Shown here piece by piece: positions 8,994 to 17,502 of a DNA stretch of 64,000 nucleotides (position 1 is the stretch's first letter; each line of letters opens with the position of its first letter). Position numbers and translations under genes: made by a program. The notes below the pieces were generated by a model, which was not told where the DNA came from, made no database searches, and saw only the letters and a program-made list of their open reading frames with translations. This DNA is from Olavius sp. associated proteobacterium Delta 1 (lineage in GTDB: Bacteria > Desulfobacterota > Desulfobacteria > Desulfobacterales > JAFDCJ01), in the NCBI GenBank assembly GCA_902749685.1, contig CACVKW010001614.1, forward strand, positions 1-64,000, given 5' to 3'.

Positions 8994-9212
8994 GTTTATC
9001 TCCTTGATAGCAACGAGGTTGATCGGTTCAAGGTTCACAGTTTAAAGGTTAATAAATGAATATTTGCGATTAATTATTTGATATGATATGGTTTTTTGTT
9101 CATTCATTACGAATCCTTATGGTCGAGTTCATGCGGTTTCGGTGGCGATTATCCACGTAAGCGGGTCAGCTTTGAACAACCCCGCTACCCTTCAATTATT
9201 TAGAGAATTCTT

Positions 9213-10376
9213 TCAGGCAGATCGCAATTGCGGCGGCATAATAAATACCCGGCGCAACCCTTCCTGGAGGGATATTGCCTCCTCCGGGCAAAAACGGGAG
9301 CAGACACCGCATCCCAGGCAGGCGCCTTCTTCCCGCTGTGCCAAGCCATCTTCATTCAGGGCGATGGCATCCGTGGGGCACCATTCCACGCAGGTTCCAC
9401 AGCCGCTGCAGGTTTCCTGGTCGATCACGGAAAGATGATACGTGGAGTTGATCAGCGGCAGCGTACCTTTGCGCCAGAGACCCAGCGTATCGCAGCAATC
9501 CTTGCAGCAGTTGCAGATGCTCGTTTCCGGGCTGGATTCCCTGGATCCCGGGTGAAAGGCCTTGTGAATCAACCCGGCCTGGGCTGCCTCAGCCATAATT
9601 TTGCGAGCTTCTTCTTTGGTGACCTTTTTCGCAAACCCCTGCGCAGCGGTGTGCCGGGCTGATTTGCCAAAGGTAAAGCAGTTTAATGTGGGCGCATGGG
9701 TGTTGCAGTCATCTCCAAGTAGACTGCGCCGTTGACGACAAAAACAGTATCCAACGGCAATGTCGTCAAACTTATTGATAATCTCATCAACTGTCTGACT
9801 GGGCAAAACGAATTCTTCGGAATTATCCAGGGCCTTTTGAACCGGAATTATCTTAATCGGCTTTCCGTCTTCCATTAATTTGTTCGGCACGGTTCGATCC
9901 ACAGCAGGGGCGGAATTGAACAAGGGGGAAAGGGTTTCAAAATTGTCCTGGATCTGATCTTTGAGTTCTTCCAGCAGCTTTTCAAACAACCTGGCCAGGT
10001 CTTTCTCTTCCCGGCTTCCGGTCAGTTCCACCATAAACTTGTATTCCATCAGGCCGACCAGCATGAGCGGTAAAAGCCGGTAAATCATGACACCGGAGGA
10101 ACTGGGTTGATTGAAAATGAGCCCCTTCTTTGCCAGGCTGGTCGCCAATTGCTCGATTTTTTCCTCTGAAAGTCCACTTGATTCTATCAGCTGTGCCAAT
10201 GTTTGGGAGGGCTTGTCGTCGAATGCACTTATCAGATCGAGTTCTTCTTCGTTTTGCCCGACGACGGCTGCGATAATCGCAATTGCCGTGTCACTCACCG
10301 GAAATTGAACCATGCCCTGTTTACAGACCACGCCGGTTGCCTTTTTAAACCTATCCCTCATTGTGAGTTGCGCCAT
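9213..10376 (-). CDS. Multi-Cys 4Fe-4S protein with N-terminal helical/winged region
   Basis: 387 aa from ATG 10376 (AAAGGGG upstream; the open frame extends to 10496). The N-terminal half looks like a winged-helix/DprA-like region with a hydrophobic helix (YRLLPLMLVGLMEY). The middle is cysteine rich (CFCRQRR, then CNCCKDCC). The C-terminus has two classical ferredoxin motifs, CSGCGTCVEWCP and CLGCGVCSRFCP, each binding one 4Fe-4S cluster. An electron-transfer or redox-sensing role is likely. Proteins of this build are common in sulfate reducers but I know no assigned reaction. The HsdR-N-like gene lies 100 bp upstream on the same strand. Confidence 0.85.
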   Translation of the reverse strand: MAQLTMRDRFKKATGVVCKQGMVQFPVSDTAIAIIAAVVGQNEEELDLISAFDDKPSQTLAQLIESSGLSEEKIEQLATSLAKKGLIFNQPSSSGVMIYRLLPLMLVGLMEYKFMVELTGSREEKDLARLFEKLLEELKDQIQDNFETLSPLFNSAPAVDRTVPNKLMEDGKPIKIIPVQKALDNSEEFVLPSQTVDEIINKFDDIAVGYCFCRQRRSLLGDDCNTHAPTLNCFTFGKSARHTAAQGFAKKVTKEEARKIMAEAAQAGLIHKAFHPGSRESSPETSICNCCKDCCDTLGLWRKGTLPLINSTYHLSVIDQETCSGCGTCVEWCPTDAIALNEDGLAQREEGACLGCGVCSRFCPEEAISLQEGLRRVFIMPPQLRSA

Positions 10377-10476
10377 AGATATTTCCCCTTTCATAATTAA
10401 TCCGCCCTGAAAAATAGCTCGTTCAGGGTTGTCGATTGTTTTTTGAGAACTGCCAATTGTTTTTAACACAATTGGG

Positions 10477-11034
10477 TCATATATTCCTTTGCACATTCAC
10501 GTTCTCGCTGTCGTAGGTGCGAAAAATCAATTTTTCGCGCTCCAGGCGATCAGCGGGCAAACTGATCGGCTGGTACGAGTCGAGCATGCTGATAGCCGCT
10601 TCCTTCGAAGGTATGGCTGCCATCCCCGCACCTGTTTTTTTGCCGGAAACCGTATCCAGCACAATAGCCGTTTTCCCATCGGAGACCACCGCATACGGTA
10701 TCTGGTAATCTTCCAGCAGCCTGGCGGCGGCAATTATTTCTCGCTCCCGTGAGCCAAGTGATCCGGCGGCACATTTAATGGCCATAATCAGCTGGTTGGC
10801 ATCCGGTATTCTGACCACCAGATCTACCCGGGAGCAATAATTTTCTCCACCGATGGCCATTTCGATTTTGACATCTACCTCAATATCATCTTTCGAATAT
10901 CCTTTTCCAATGACCAGATACTTTGCCACAGCCTGCCGGTTTTCCTCCGCGCCGATATTCGGAACCTCCTGCCCGTTGACAAAATCGGTGATCATTGAAT
11001 AGGGTTTTAGTGTATCTGCCAATTTGACCCCCAA
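10477..11034 (-). CDS. HsdR N-terminal-like (PD-(D/E)xK fold) protein
   Basis: 185 aa. It resembles the stand-alone type I restriction R-protein N-terminal family (HSDR_N_2): an early GQEVPNIGAEENRQAVAKYL block, RVDLVVRI with the conserved Asp, then MAIKCAAGSLGSREREIIAA in the lysine position of a PD-(D/E)xK core. The acidic residue normally preceding the lysine is not obvious, so nuclease activity is doubtful. No HsdM, HsdS or helicase part is near. It probably works with the downstream 4Fe-4S gene or alone; I can assign no function. Confidence 0.7.
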   Translation of the reverse strand: MGVKLADTLKPYSMITDFVNGQEVPNIGAEENRQAVAKYLVIGKGYSKDDIEVDVKIEMAIGGENYCSRVDLVVRIPDANQLIMAIKCAAGSLGSREREIIAAARLLEDYQIPYAVVSDGKTAIVLDTVSGKKTGAGMAAIPSKEAAISMLDSYQPISLPADRLEREKLIFRTYDSENVNVQRNI

Positions 11035-11097
11035 AATAACTTTATTGCCCGCGATCCTGAAATAGTCGTCAGCAATGAAATTTAATATGCCATGGAT

Positions 11098-11592
11098 TTA
11101 CTCAAGCTTTTGTTTTTCTTTTAGTGTCTGCTGTAGAATTGGAATAACTGCCCGATCTTTTGCACTGGCGCTCTCTTCTTTGATCTGGATCAGATTTTCA
11201 AGATTCAGCAGCCGCAACTGTAGATCGCCCACAATTATTTCTTCTGAATGGTCAACTAATTCTGTATAATCATGGCCAGACCCGATAGAGCCTAAAACAT
11301 CAAGAGGCCCATAGCTGGTCATAAGAAGATGGTGGCCAGTTGAAGCAAGATGATAACTTTCCGGCACCAGGCGCTGCTCGCCTCGCCCACGGTAAAAAGC
11401 ATCCATCTGATTGAGGGCACCTATAAGATGTTGGATATTTTCAGGTGCTCGGGAATGAACAATATCAAGATCAAAGGTACTTACAGGTGCACCATGCAAA
11501 ACAGCGCATATACCTCCAACAACGATGAAATCCACTTCGTTTTCACAAAGGGTGTGCAGTATCTTAATAAAATCAGGTGCCCTGTTTGCCAT
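11098..11592 (-). CDS. Nucleotidyltransferase-fold protein (MNT/AbiEii-like)
   Basis: 164 aa. The N-terminus has the nucleotidyltransferase signature: GGICAVLHG followed by STFDLDIVHS, with DLDI supplying the paired metal-binding acids. The remainder is a short helical tail (LNLENLIQIKEE) typical of DUF6036/AbiEii-type proteins. The 57-aa gene at 11573-11746 overlaps its start by 20 nt, giving a two-gene unit like nucleotidyltransferase-based toxin-antitoxin pairs. Whether it acts as toxin, antitoxin or something else cannot be told from sequence. Confidence 0.8.
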   Translation of the reverse strand: MANRAPDFIKILHTLCENEVDFIVVGGICAVLHGAPVSTFDLDIVHSRAPENIQHLIGALNQMDAFYRGRGEQRLVPESYHLASTGHHLLMTSYGPLDVLGSIGSGHDYTELVDHSEEIIVGDLQLRLLNLENLIQIKEESASAKDRAVIPILQQTLKEKQKLE

Positions 11593-11746
11593 CCCGCAAC
11601 CTTAATATGGAGCGAACATTGTTTTGTAAAATCTGGAGACGTTCTATTGGGGTCATTGAAAGCATCCAACGAATAAGTGTCAAATCGATCCCGTCATTGC
11701 TTATCGGCTCTTGCTCTTTATCAATATTAATTATTTTAGCATCCAT
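11573..11746 (-). CDS. 57-aa partner protein overlapping the nucleotidyltransferase gene
   Basis: An ATG at 11746 opens 57 codons ending in TGA at 11573-11575, 20 nt inside the nucleotidyltransferase gene in another frame. The C-terminal half (DLTLIRWMLSMTPIERLQIL) is an amphipathic helix block ending in a basic QNNVRSILRLR stretch. I believe this matches small proteins habitually encoded just before such nucleotidyltransferases, so the gene looks real despite its size. No strong RBS is visible. Likely function: binding partner or antidote of the downstream protein. Confidence 0.65.
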   Translation of the reverse strand: MDAKIINIDKEQEPISNDGIDLTLIRWMLSMTPIERLQILQNNVRSILRLRDGKQGT

Positions 11747-11773
11747 GAAACAGTGTGGTTTTAGGAGTTATCT

Positions 11774-12175
11774 CTAAACATCCGCCAATTGTTGAGAAGA
11801 GGCTTCAGCGTCATCTTGCTTTTCGAGTGCCGGGGTCATGATCCGCTTAGCATCGACCCACAATCCCTCCAGATCATAAAACTCCCTGACCGGCTCATAA
11901 AACACATGGATGATCACATGGCCATAATCCAGCAACACCCAGTGGCCGTCTTTGGTACCTTCGATATTTAAGGGTTTTATTTTGTGTTTCTTTAAGTCGG
12001 TTTTAATATGTTCAGCAATCGCAATAACCTGGCGGTTTGAACGGCCGCTGCAAAATATAAAAACATCAGCATAAGAGGTCATTTCTGCCACGTCAAGAGC
12101 CACTACATTCAACGCTTTTTTGCCCAGAATCGCCTTGATGAAAAGATCAAGGGGAGGGTCCATGTCCTTTGTCAT
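11774..12175 (-). CDS. rsfS: Ribosomal silencing factor RsfS
   Basis: 133 aa. The Iojap/RsfS core is clear: ALNVVALDVAEMTSYADVFIFCSG, SNRQVIAIAEHI and the end WVLLDYGHVIIHVFYEPVREFYDLEGLW. The family binds ribosomal protein L14 and blocks subunit joining during starvation. The start overlaps the nadD stop by 4 nt (ATGA), so translation is coupled. The last 20 residues are a variable acidic tail. A second ATG four codons in is possible. Confidence 0.95.
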   Translation of the reverse strand: MTKDMDPPLDLFIKAILGKKALNVVALDVAEMTSYADVFIFCSGRSNRQVIAIAEHIKTDLKKHKIKPLNIEGTKDGHWVLLDYGHVIIHVFYEPVREFYDLEGLWVDAKRIMTPALEKQDDAEASSQQLADV

Positions 12176-12843
12176 AAATAAAGTCCTTTAGAGTTAATAA
12201 ATTCTGCCACTTTCTGCGGCACGAAATAATCAATCGACCGGCCCTTGTTAATCAGGTTTCTAATCCGGGTTGAAGAGATGTCCAGGCTGGTCACCTCAAA
12301 TACATAGACCGGTTGTTTGTTCTTTGCCCGATAGCAGTTTTTGGATTCAGAGAAAACATAGTCCGTAGATATTTTAGATGCTATAAAATTTTCCATGAAT
12401 TTCCAACCGGGACCACTGGCAGCACTGCCGGATTTCGGACGGTTAATGATTATAAATGGAATCTGCAACAGCAATTCATCATAGGATTTCCAGGTGTCGA
12501 TCTCCAGAAATGCATCCATTCCCATAATCAGATAAATTCGGGATTGCTCCGGTAACAAGTGCTTGAAGTGCTGAACGGTATCAATGGTGTAAGATGGGCC
12601 GGACCTTTTTAACTCAACGTCGGAAATGGTAAGTCCCGGGGAATCCTCTAGTGCCTGGTTGAGCATATGCAGGCGGTCGGCAGCATCCGCCACATCACCG
12701 GGCATTTTGTGGGGCGGCAGCGCAGCGGGTATCAAAATGACCTCATCCAGGTCGAAACCCTCTTTTACCTCCAGCGCCGCCCGAAGATGTCCAATATGAA
12801 CCGGATTAAACGTCCCGCCGAATAGACCGATATGCATAAACAC
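12172..12843 (-). CDS. nadD: Nicotinate-nucleotide adenylyltransferase
   Basis: 223 aa. The nucleotidyltransferase HIGH-type motif GGTFNPVHIGHL is near the N-terminus, SYTIDTV and LIMGMDAFLEIDTW in the middle, and ISSTRIR near the end. It adenylates nicotinate mononucleotide in NAD synthesis. ATG 12837 (MHIGLFGG) is an alternative start two codons in. It sits between proA and rsfS, the usual deltaproteobacterial neighbourhood, and overlaps rsfS by 4 nt. Confidence 0.95.
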   Translation of the reverse strand: MFMHIGLFGGTFNPVHIGHLRAALEVKEGFDLDEVILIPAALPPHKMPGDVADAADRLHMLNQALEDSPGLTISDVELKRSGPSYTIDTVQHFKHLLPEQSRIYLIMGMDAFLEIDTWKSYDELLLQIPFIIINRPKSGSAASGPGWKFMENFIASKISTDYVFSESKNCYRAKNKQPVYVFEVTSLDISSTRIRNLINKGRSIDYFVPQKVAEFINSKGLYL

Positions 12844-12917
12844 CCGTTAATGGTGATGAGTTATTGGAAATTAGAATGGATTTCCATTATTCGAAACAGT
12901 GAGCCTTCGTTATTCTG

Positions 12918-14177
12918 CTATTCTCGAATCTGCCCGCTACCTTGTACTACAAATTTGGTCGTGGTCAGCTCCTCCAGTCCCATCGGTCCGAAGGCATGCA
13001 GTTTAGAGGTGCTGATGCCTATTTCAGCACCCAGTCCCAGTTGTCCGCCATCATTAAAACGGGTGGAAGCATTTACCAGGACAACGGATGAATCGACCTC
13101 GCGCACAAAGCGTCTGGCCCGATCATAATTGCGGGTCACGATGGCCTCGGTGTGCCGGGAAGAATATTTGGCCGTGTGGGAAATGGCTTCATCCATATCT
13201 TGAACTACTTTAATTGCTAGAATCAGATCCAGATATTCCGCCGGCCAGTCCGATTCCTGGGCCTTTTTGGCATCGGGTACGATACGGCAGGTTGTGTCAC
13301 ACCCTCTGATCTCTACCCCGGCTTCTGCAAACCGCTGTGCCATTTTAGGCAAGAATTCTTCGGCTGCTGTCTGGTGCACGAGCAGTGTCTCCATGGCATT
13401 GCACACCCCGGGACGCTGGACTTTGGCATTGAAACAAATTTCCTGCGCCATTTCAAAGTCGGCATCGTCATCGATGTAGACATGGCAAACCCCCTTGTAA
13501 TGTTTTAATACCGGAATTTTCGAATTCTGCACCACAAAACGGATAAGCCCTTCGCCGCCCCGCGGAATGATAAGATCAACAAACTCTTCCTGCGTCAACA
13601 GCGCCAGGACCGCCTCGCGCTCCCGCACCGCCACGACCTGGACGGATGTTTGCGGCAGTTCAGTGTTTTCCAGCGCGCGATGGATGATTTGGGCCAGAGC
13701 CTGATTTGAATAAAATGCTTCAGATCCACCACGCAGGATGACGGCATTGCCGGCTTTAAGACACAATCCGGCGGCATCAACGGTCACATTGGGTCGTGAT
13801 TCGTATATGATGCCGATGACACCCAGCGGGATTCGCATGCGGGCCACCTGCAGTCCGTTGGGCCGAATCCAGGTCGGGCCCATGGTGCCGACCGGGTCAT
13901 TTAATCCCACGACATCACTCAGTCCGCTGACCATCGCGGTGATGGTCTCATTTTTAACCGTCAGCCGATCAATCATGGCTGCGGATAGACCTTGTTCTTT
14001 CGCTCCGACCAGGTCCTTGCTATTTTCCGCTTTGATAAAAACGGCTTCTTCCTCAAGGCCGGCGGCAATTGATAACAAGGCTGTATTTTTCTGATCGGAG
14101 GACACCCGAACCAGCTGGTTGGCCGCCTCCCTGGCTGCCTGGGCCATTGTTGTGATGGTCGTTTCTACAGTGGACAT
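12918..14177 (-). CDS. proA: Gamma-glutamyl phosphate reductase
   Basis: 419 aa, the normal length. It catalyses NADPH-dependent reduction of glutamyl-5-phosphate to the semialdehyde in proline synthesis. The aldehyde-dehydrogenase-fold catalytic segment is visible as QRPGVCNAMETLLVH with the nucleophile Cys, preceded by the cofactor region IYESRPNVTVDAAGLCLK. It is separated from proB by 181 bp in which I see no gene. Confidence 0.96.
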   Translation of the reverse strand: MSTVETTITTMAQAAREAANQLVRVSSDQKNTALLSIAAGLEEEAVFIKAENSKDLVGAKEQGLSAAMIDRLTVKNETITAMVSGLSDVVGLNDPVGTMGPTWIRPNGLQVARMRIPLGVIGIIYESRPNVTVDAAGLCLKAGNAVILRGGSEAFYSNQALAQIIHRALENTELPQTSVQVVAVREREAVLALLTQEEFVDLIIPRGGEGLIRFVVQNSKIPVLKHYKGVCHVYIDDDADFEMAQEICFNAKVQRPGVCNAMETLLVHQTAAEEFLPKMAQRFAEAGVEIRGCDTTCRIVPDAKKAQESDWPAEYLDLILAIKVVQDMDEAISHTAKYSSRHTEAIVTRNYDRARRFVREVDSSVVLVNASTRFNDGGQLGLGAEIGISTSKLHAFGPMGLEELTTTKFVVQGSGQIRE

Positions 14178-14358
14178 TTCTTAATTTCCGATATCTTATG
14201 CTTATAAGTAAGTTTGTTCGTTCAAATTACAGATGCCGGATACTGGATACAAGATAGAAATTCTATTATTATAATTTAGCCATTTCTATGATAGCCTGAT
14301 GATTACACAGGAATAAATATGCACGATTTCACCAGATGCTATTACAGGGTACCAACAC

Positions 14359-15501
14359 TTATACCTCATCTTCAGCCGTAATAGCAAGATTGTCCCGGTG
14401 AATTATCTCATCATAGGATTTGTGACCCAGGACCTGTTTTATCCGGTTGGATTTCAGCCCTTTGATTTTGTCAATATCAGCCGAGCTATAGTTGACCAAC
14501 CCGATTCCCAAAGGTTCATTACGCTGGTTTTGAAATTCTACCGCAGCACCGACGCCAAAATCACTTTTTACCGCAATAATTCCGCTGGGCAACAGACTTC
14601 TGCCGTTATTTAAAATCGCCTTGACGGCGCCATCGTCAATTTTGAGCGTGCCTTTGGGCTTTAAGGAATAGGCAATCCAGCACTTGCGGCTGGTCAGTCT
14701 CTGCTTCTGCGGTATAAAGAAAGTCCCATGCTTCTGACCGGAGAACAGCTTGAGCAGAATATTTGGCTTGTCTCCTTTGGCAATTACCATTGGCACACCG
14801 GCGGAATTGACCTTTCTGGCCGCTTTGATTTTGCTGATCATCCCCCCGGTTCCCAGAGCACCGGGAATGTCACCGGCATACTTTTCGGTGCCTTTGTTGA
14901 TGCGGGTAACGGTCGCAATCAGTTCCGCATCCGGATAAACTCGCGGGTCCCGGGTAAACAGACCGTCTATATCCGTAAGATTAATCAGCAAATCTGCATC
15001 CATCAAAAGGGTGATCATGGCCGCAAGATTGTCATTATCGCCCAGTTTAATCTCTTCAACCCACACCGTGTCGTTCTCATTTATAATCGGAATCACCCGC
15101 CATGACAACAGGGTATTCAGGGTGTTGCGGGCGTTTAAATATCGTTTGCGATTGGAGAGATCCTCGCTGGTTAAAAGAATCTGGGCGACTTTCAGGTTGT
15201 GGCGGCCAAACGCTTTTTCATATTCCATCATCAAACCGGCCTGCCCGACGGCTGCCACTGCCTGCCGTTTGGGAAGTTCGTCCGGTCTGGCGGGAAGGCC
15301 GATTTTTTTAATACCCGACGCCATTGCCCCGGAAGATACCAGGATCACTTCCAGGCCGGTTTCAATCAGCTTTCCAATTTGGCGGGTGATGGACCGCATG
15401 GCTTTTAAATTCAAACCATTGTCTTCGGTCAGCACGTTGCTTCCCACTTTCACCACCACCCGTTTGGCCCCGTCAAAACTCAAGCTGCTATTTACCATCA
15501 T
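14359..15501 (-). CDS. proB: Glutamate 5-kinase with PUA domain
   Basis: 380 aa from ATG 15501 (or the adjacent ATG 15498); the frame extends upstream inside obgE but that part is unlikely to be translated. The amino-acid-kinase domain (about 1-265) shows VVVKVGSNVL, LVSSGAMASGI and NENDTVWVEEI; a C-terminal PUA domain follows (about 285-370, GAVKAILNNGRSLLPSGI). It phosphorylates glutamate, the first and feedback-regulated proline step. The start overlaps the obgE stop by 14 nt. Confidence 0.95.
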   Translation of the reverse strand: MMVNSSLSFDGAKRVVVKVGSNVLTEDNGLNLKAMRSITRQIGKLIETGLEVILVSSGAMASGIKKIGLPARPDELPKRQAVAAVGQAGLMMEYEKAFGRHNLKVAQILLTSEDLSNRKRYLNARNTLNTLLSWRVIPIINENDTVWVEEIKLGDNDNLAAMITLLMDADLLINLTDIDGLFTRDPRVYPDAELIATVTRINKGTEKYAGDIPGALGTGGMISKIKAARKVNSAGVPMVIAKGDKPNILLKLFSGQKHGTFFIPQKQRLTSRKCWIAYSLKPKGTLKIDDGAVKAILNNGRSLLPSGIIAVKSDFGVGAAVEFQNQRNEPLGIGLVNYSSADIDKIKGLKSNRIKQVLGHKSYDEIIHRDNLAITAEDEV

Positions 15502-16516
15502 GAAATTGATCCTGCTGTGAGATATGATTCCCGAGATATTCAACTAACTTTGACTTCAACGCTTCAATTCCCTTGCGGGCAGCAGCAGAAATCATCAACA
15601 CCTGCCGGTCCTTGACCGCGGCCTGAATTATCTCTGCGATCTGCTCGGTGCCAGGCATATCCATTTTATTTAAAACAAGAATCTGGGGCTTTTCCGTCAA
15701 CAGCGGGTTGTATTGCGCCAGCTCCCCGTTGATGGTTTCGTAGCTCGCAAGGGGATTTTGCGGATCGATGTTCGAGGCATCAACCAGGTGAACCAGAATC
15801 CGGGTCCTTTCAATGTGGCGTAAAAAACGGGTACCCAAACCGGCCCCCTGGTGAGCGCCTTCGATCAATCCGGGTATATCAGCGACGACAAAAGACTCTT
15901 CCTGGTCGGGTTGGACCACGCCCAGAATCGGATCGAGGGTGGTGAAAGGATAATCCGCAATTTTAGGGGTAGCTGAAGATATGACACTGATCAGGGTTGA
16001 TTTTCCGGCGTTAGGCAAACCGATTATTCCAACATCGGCCAGAAGTTTGAGTTCGAGCTTGAGCTTGAAAAATTGGCCGGGTTCACCGGGTTGCGCATAG
16101 CGCGGAGCACGCTTAGTGGAGGTTTTAAATCGGGCGTTTCCCTGGCCGCCGCGACCGCCCGCAGCAGCCATAAACGATTCGCCAGGTTGGGTGAAATCTT
16201 TCAGTACATCATTGGTTTCTGCATCGCTGACCAGAGTTCCCGGCGGTATTTCGATAAGGAGGTTTTCGCCGTTTTTACCGGTTTTTTTCTTTCCCTGGCC
16301 GTGGACACCGTTTTTAGCCTTAAACTGCCGCCTGAATCGGAAGGGGTATAGCGTGCGCCGGCGCGATGTGCTTTGCAGAATTACATCACCGCCTTTGCCC
16401 CCATCGCCACCGTCCGGACCACCGCGGGGAACAAATTTTTCGCGTCGAAAACTTACACATCCGCGACCGCCGTCTCCGGACTGAACGGTAATGAACACTT
16501 CATCAATAAATTTCAC
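15488..16516 (-). CDS. obgE: GTPase Obg/CgtA
   Basis: 342 aa. The glycine-rich Obg domain (1-158) is followed by a G domain with GLPNAGKST (P-loop), the PFTT switch I, DIPGLIEGAH (G3) and NKMD (G4). No C-terminal OCT domain is present. It is a ribosome-associated GTPase for 50S maturation and stringent response. The start overlaps the rpmA stop by 4 nt, the conserved rplU-rpmA-obg arrangement. Confidence 0.97.
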   Translation of the reverse strand: MKFIDEVFITVQSGDGGRGCVSFRREKFVPRGGPDGGDGGKGGDVILQSTSRRRTLYPFRFRRQFKAKNGVHGQGKKKTGKNGENLLIEIPPGTLVSDAETNDVLKDFTQPGESFMAAAGGRGGQGNARFKTSTKRAPRYAQPGEPGQFFKLKLELKLLADVGIIGLPNAGKSTLISVISSATPKIADYPFTTLDPILGVVQPDQEESFVVADIPGLIEGAHQGAGLGTRFLRHIERTRILVHLVDASNIDPQNPLASYETINGELAQYNPLLTEKPQILVLNKMDMPGTEQIAEIIQAAVKDRQVLMISAAARKGIEALKSKLVEYLGNHISQQDQFHDGK

Positions 16517-16767
16517 TCTGCATAAACACTCACTTTTTTACGATCGCGTCCCAGTCTTTCATAAGCCACGGTACCGTCTATTTTGGCAAAAATGGTGTAA
16601 TCCTTGCCCAGCCCGACGTTAATACCCGGATGAATTTTAGTGCCCAGCTGACGCACCAGGATATTGCCGGCTTTTACCTTTTCTCCGCCATAGCGCTTGA
16701 CACCACGCCGTTGGGCATTGCTGTCGCGACCGTTTTTTGAACTGCCGCCTGCTTTTTTATGAGCCAT
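16513..16767 (-). CDS. rpmA: 50S ribosomal protein L27
   Basis: 84 aa with the standard L27 start MAHKKAGGSSKNGRDSNAQR and the core GNILVRQLGTKIHPG. L27 reaches into the peptidyltransferase centre. No Firmicutes-type cleavable leader is present. It lies between rplU and obgE. Confidence 0.98.
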   Translation of the reverse strand: MAHKKAGGSSKNGRDSNAQRRGVKRYGGEKVKAGNILVRQLGTKIHPGINVGLGKDYTIFAKIDGTVAYERLGRDRKKVSVYAE

Positions 16768-16914
16768 GATAGTTACCCCAATAGATTATCTATTTAAATG
16801 CTATTTTATAGTCGTATAAGAATTATATCCCGCAGAGACGAAGAAATGCCTAAAATACAAGGATTGGATCATCTTAATATTTTAGGTCTCTGCAGCGTTG
16901 TTACTATTTCAAGC

Positions 16915-17502
16915 TTATTCCGCTGCTTTGTCCTTTTCTTTAGATTCAGTTTTCTTGGTTGCGGGCTTTTTAGCTTCGGGCTTCTCAGCGCTCGTTTCTT
17001 TGGCGGCAGCCTTTTGGGTCTCCGCTTTCTTGGGTGCTGCCGCCTCTTTCGCCTCGGTTTTCTTGGCGCTCACGATCTTGGGTGCTGATTCCTTAGCCTC
17101 GACCTTCTTGGCTTTAGGCTCAGCCTCGACCTTTTTGACTTCCGGTTTGGATTCGTCCGCTTTTTTCGGCGATTCTTTGGCCTTAACTTGCCTGGCTGCT
17201 ATACTGTCGATTTGCACCGCAGTAAATTGCTGACGATGACCCTGTTTGCGGCGGTAGCGTTTGCGTTTTTTGTACTTAAAAACGATAATTTTTTGGGCCT
17301 TGCCCTGTTCGACAATGTGCCCTTCAACCGCGACATTGTCCAGCTCGGGCTGGCCAATGCTGACATTTTCGCCATCTGAAAACATCAATACCCGGTCAAA
17401 CGTTACGGGGCTGCCGACATCCCCGGGGATTTTTTCGACTCTTAAAATTTCACCTTGCTGGACTTTGTATTGTTTTCCGCCTGTATTGACTACCGCGTAC
17501 AT
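16915..17502 (-). CDS. rplU: 50S ribosomal protein L21 with long Lys/Ala/Glu-rich tail
   Basis: 195 aa. Residues 1-about 103 are a normal L21 (YAVVNTGGKQYKVQQGEIL ... RYRRKQGHRQQFTAVQID). Residues about 106-195 are a low-complexity extension made of K, A, E, P and S words such as KKVEAK, PKKAE and EKPEAKKPA, resembling H1/TolA-like tails. The family is usually about 103 aa, so the tail nearly doubles the protein. The start has AGGAGG upstream. It is the first gene of the rplU-rpmA-obgE-proBA-nadD-rsfS run. Confidence 0.95.
   Translation of the reverse strand: MYAVVNTGGKQYKVQQGEILRVEKIPGDVGSPVTFDRVLMFSDGENVSIGQPELDNVAVEGHIVEQGKAQKIIVFKYKKRKRYRRKQGHRQQFTAVQIDSIAARQVKAKESPKKADESKPEVKKVEAEPKAKKVEAKESAPKIVSAKKTEAKEAAAPKKAETQKAAAKETSAEKPEAKKPATKKTESKEKDKAAE

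Noticed and set aside
14178..14358. tRNA-like GTTCGTTCAAAT word between proA and proB
   Set aside because: No acceptor, D or anticodon stems can be drawn around it.
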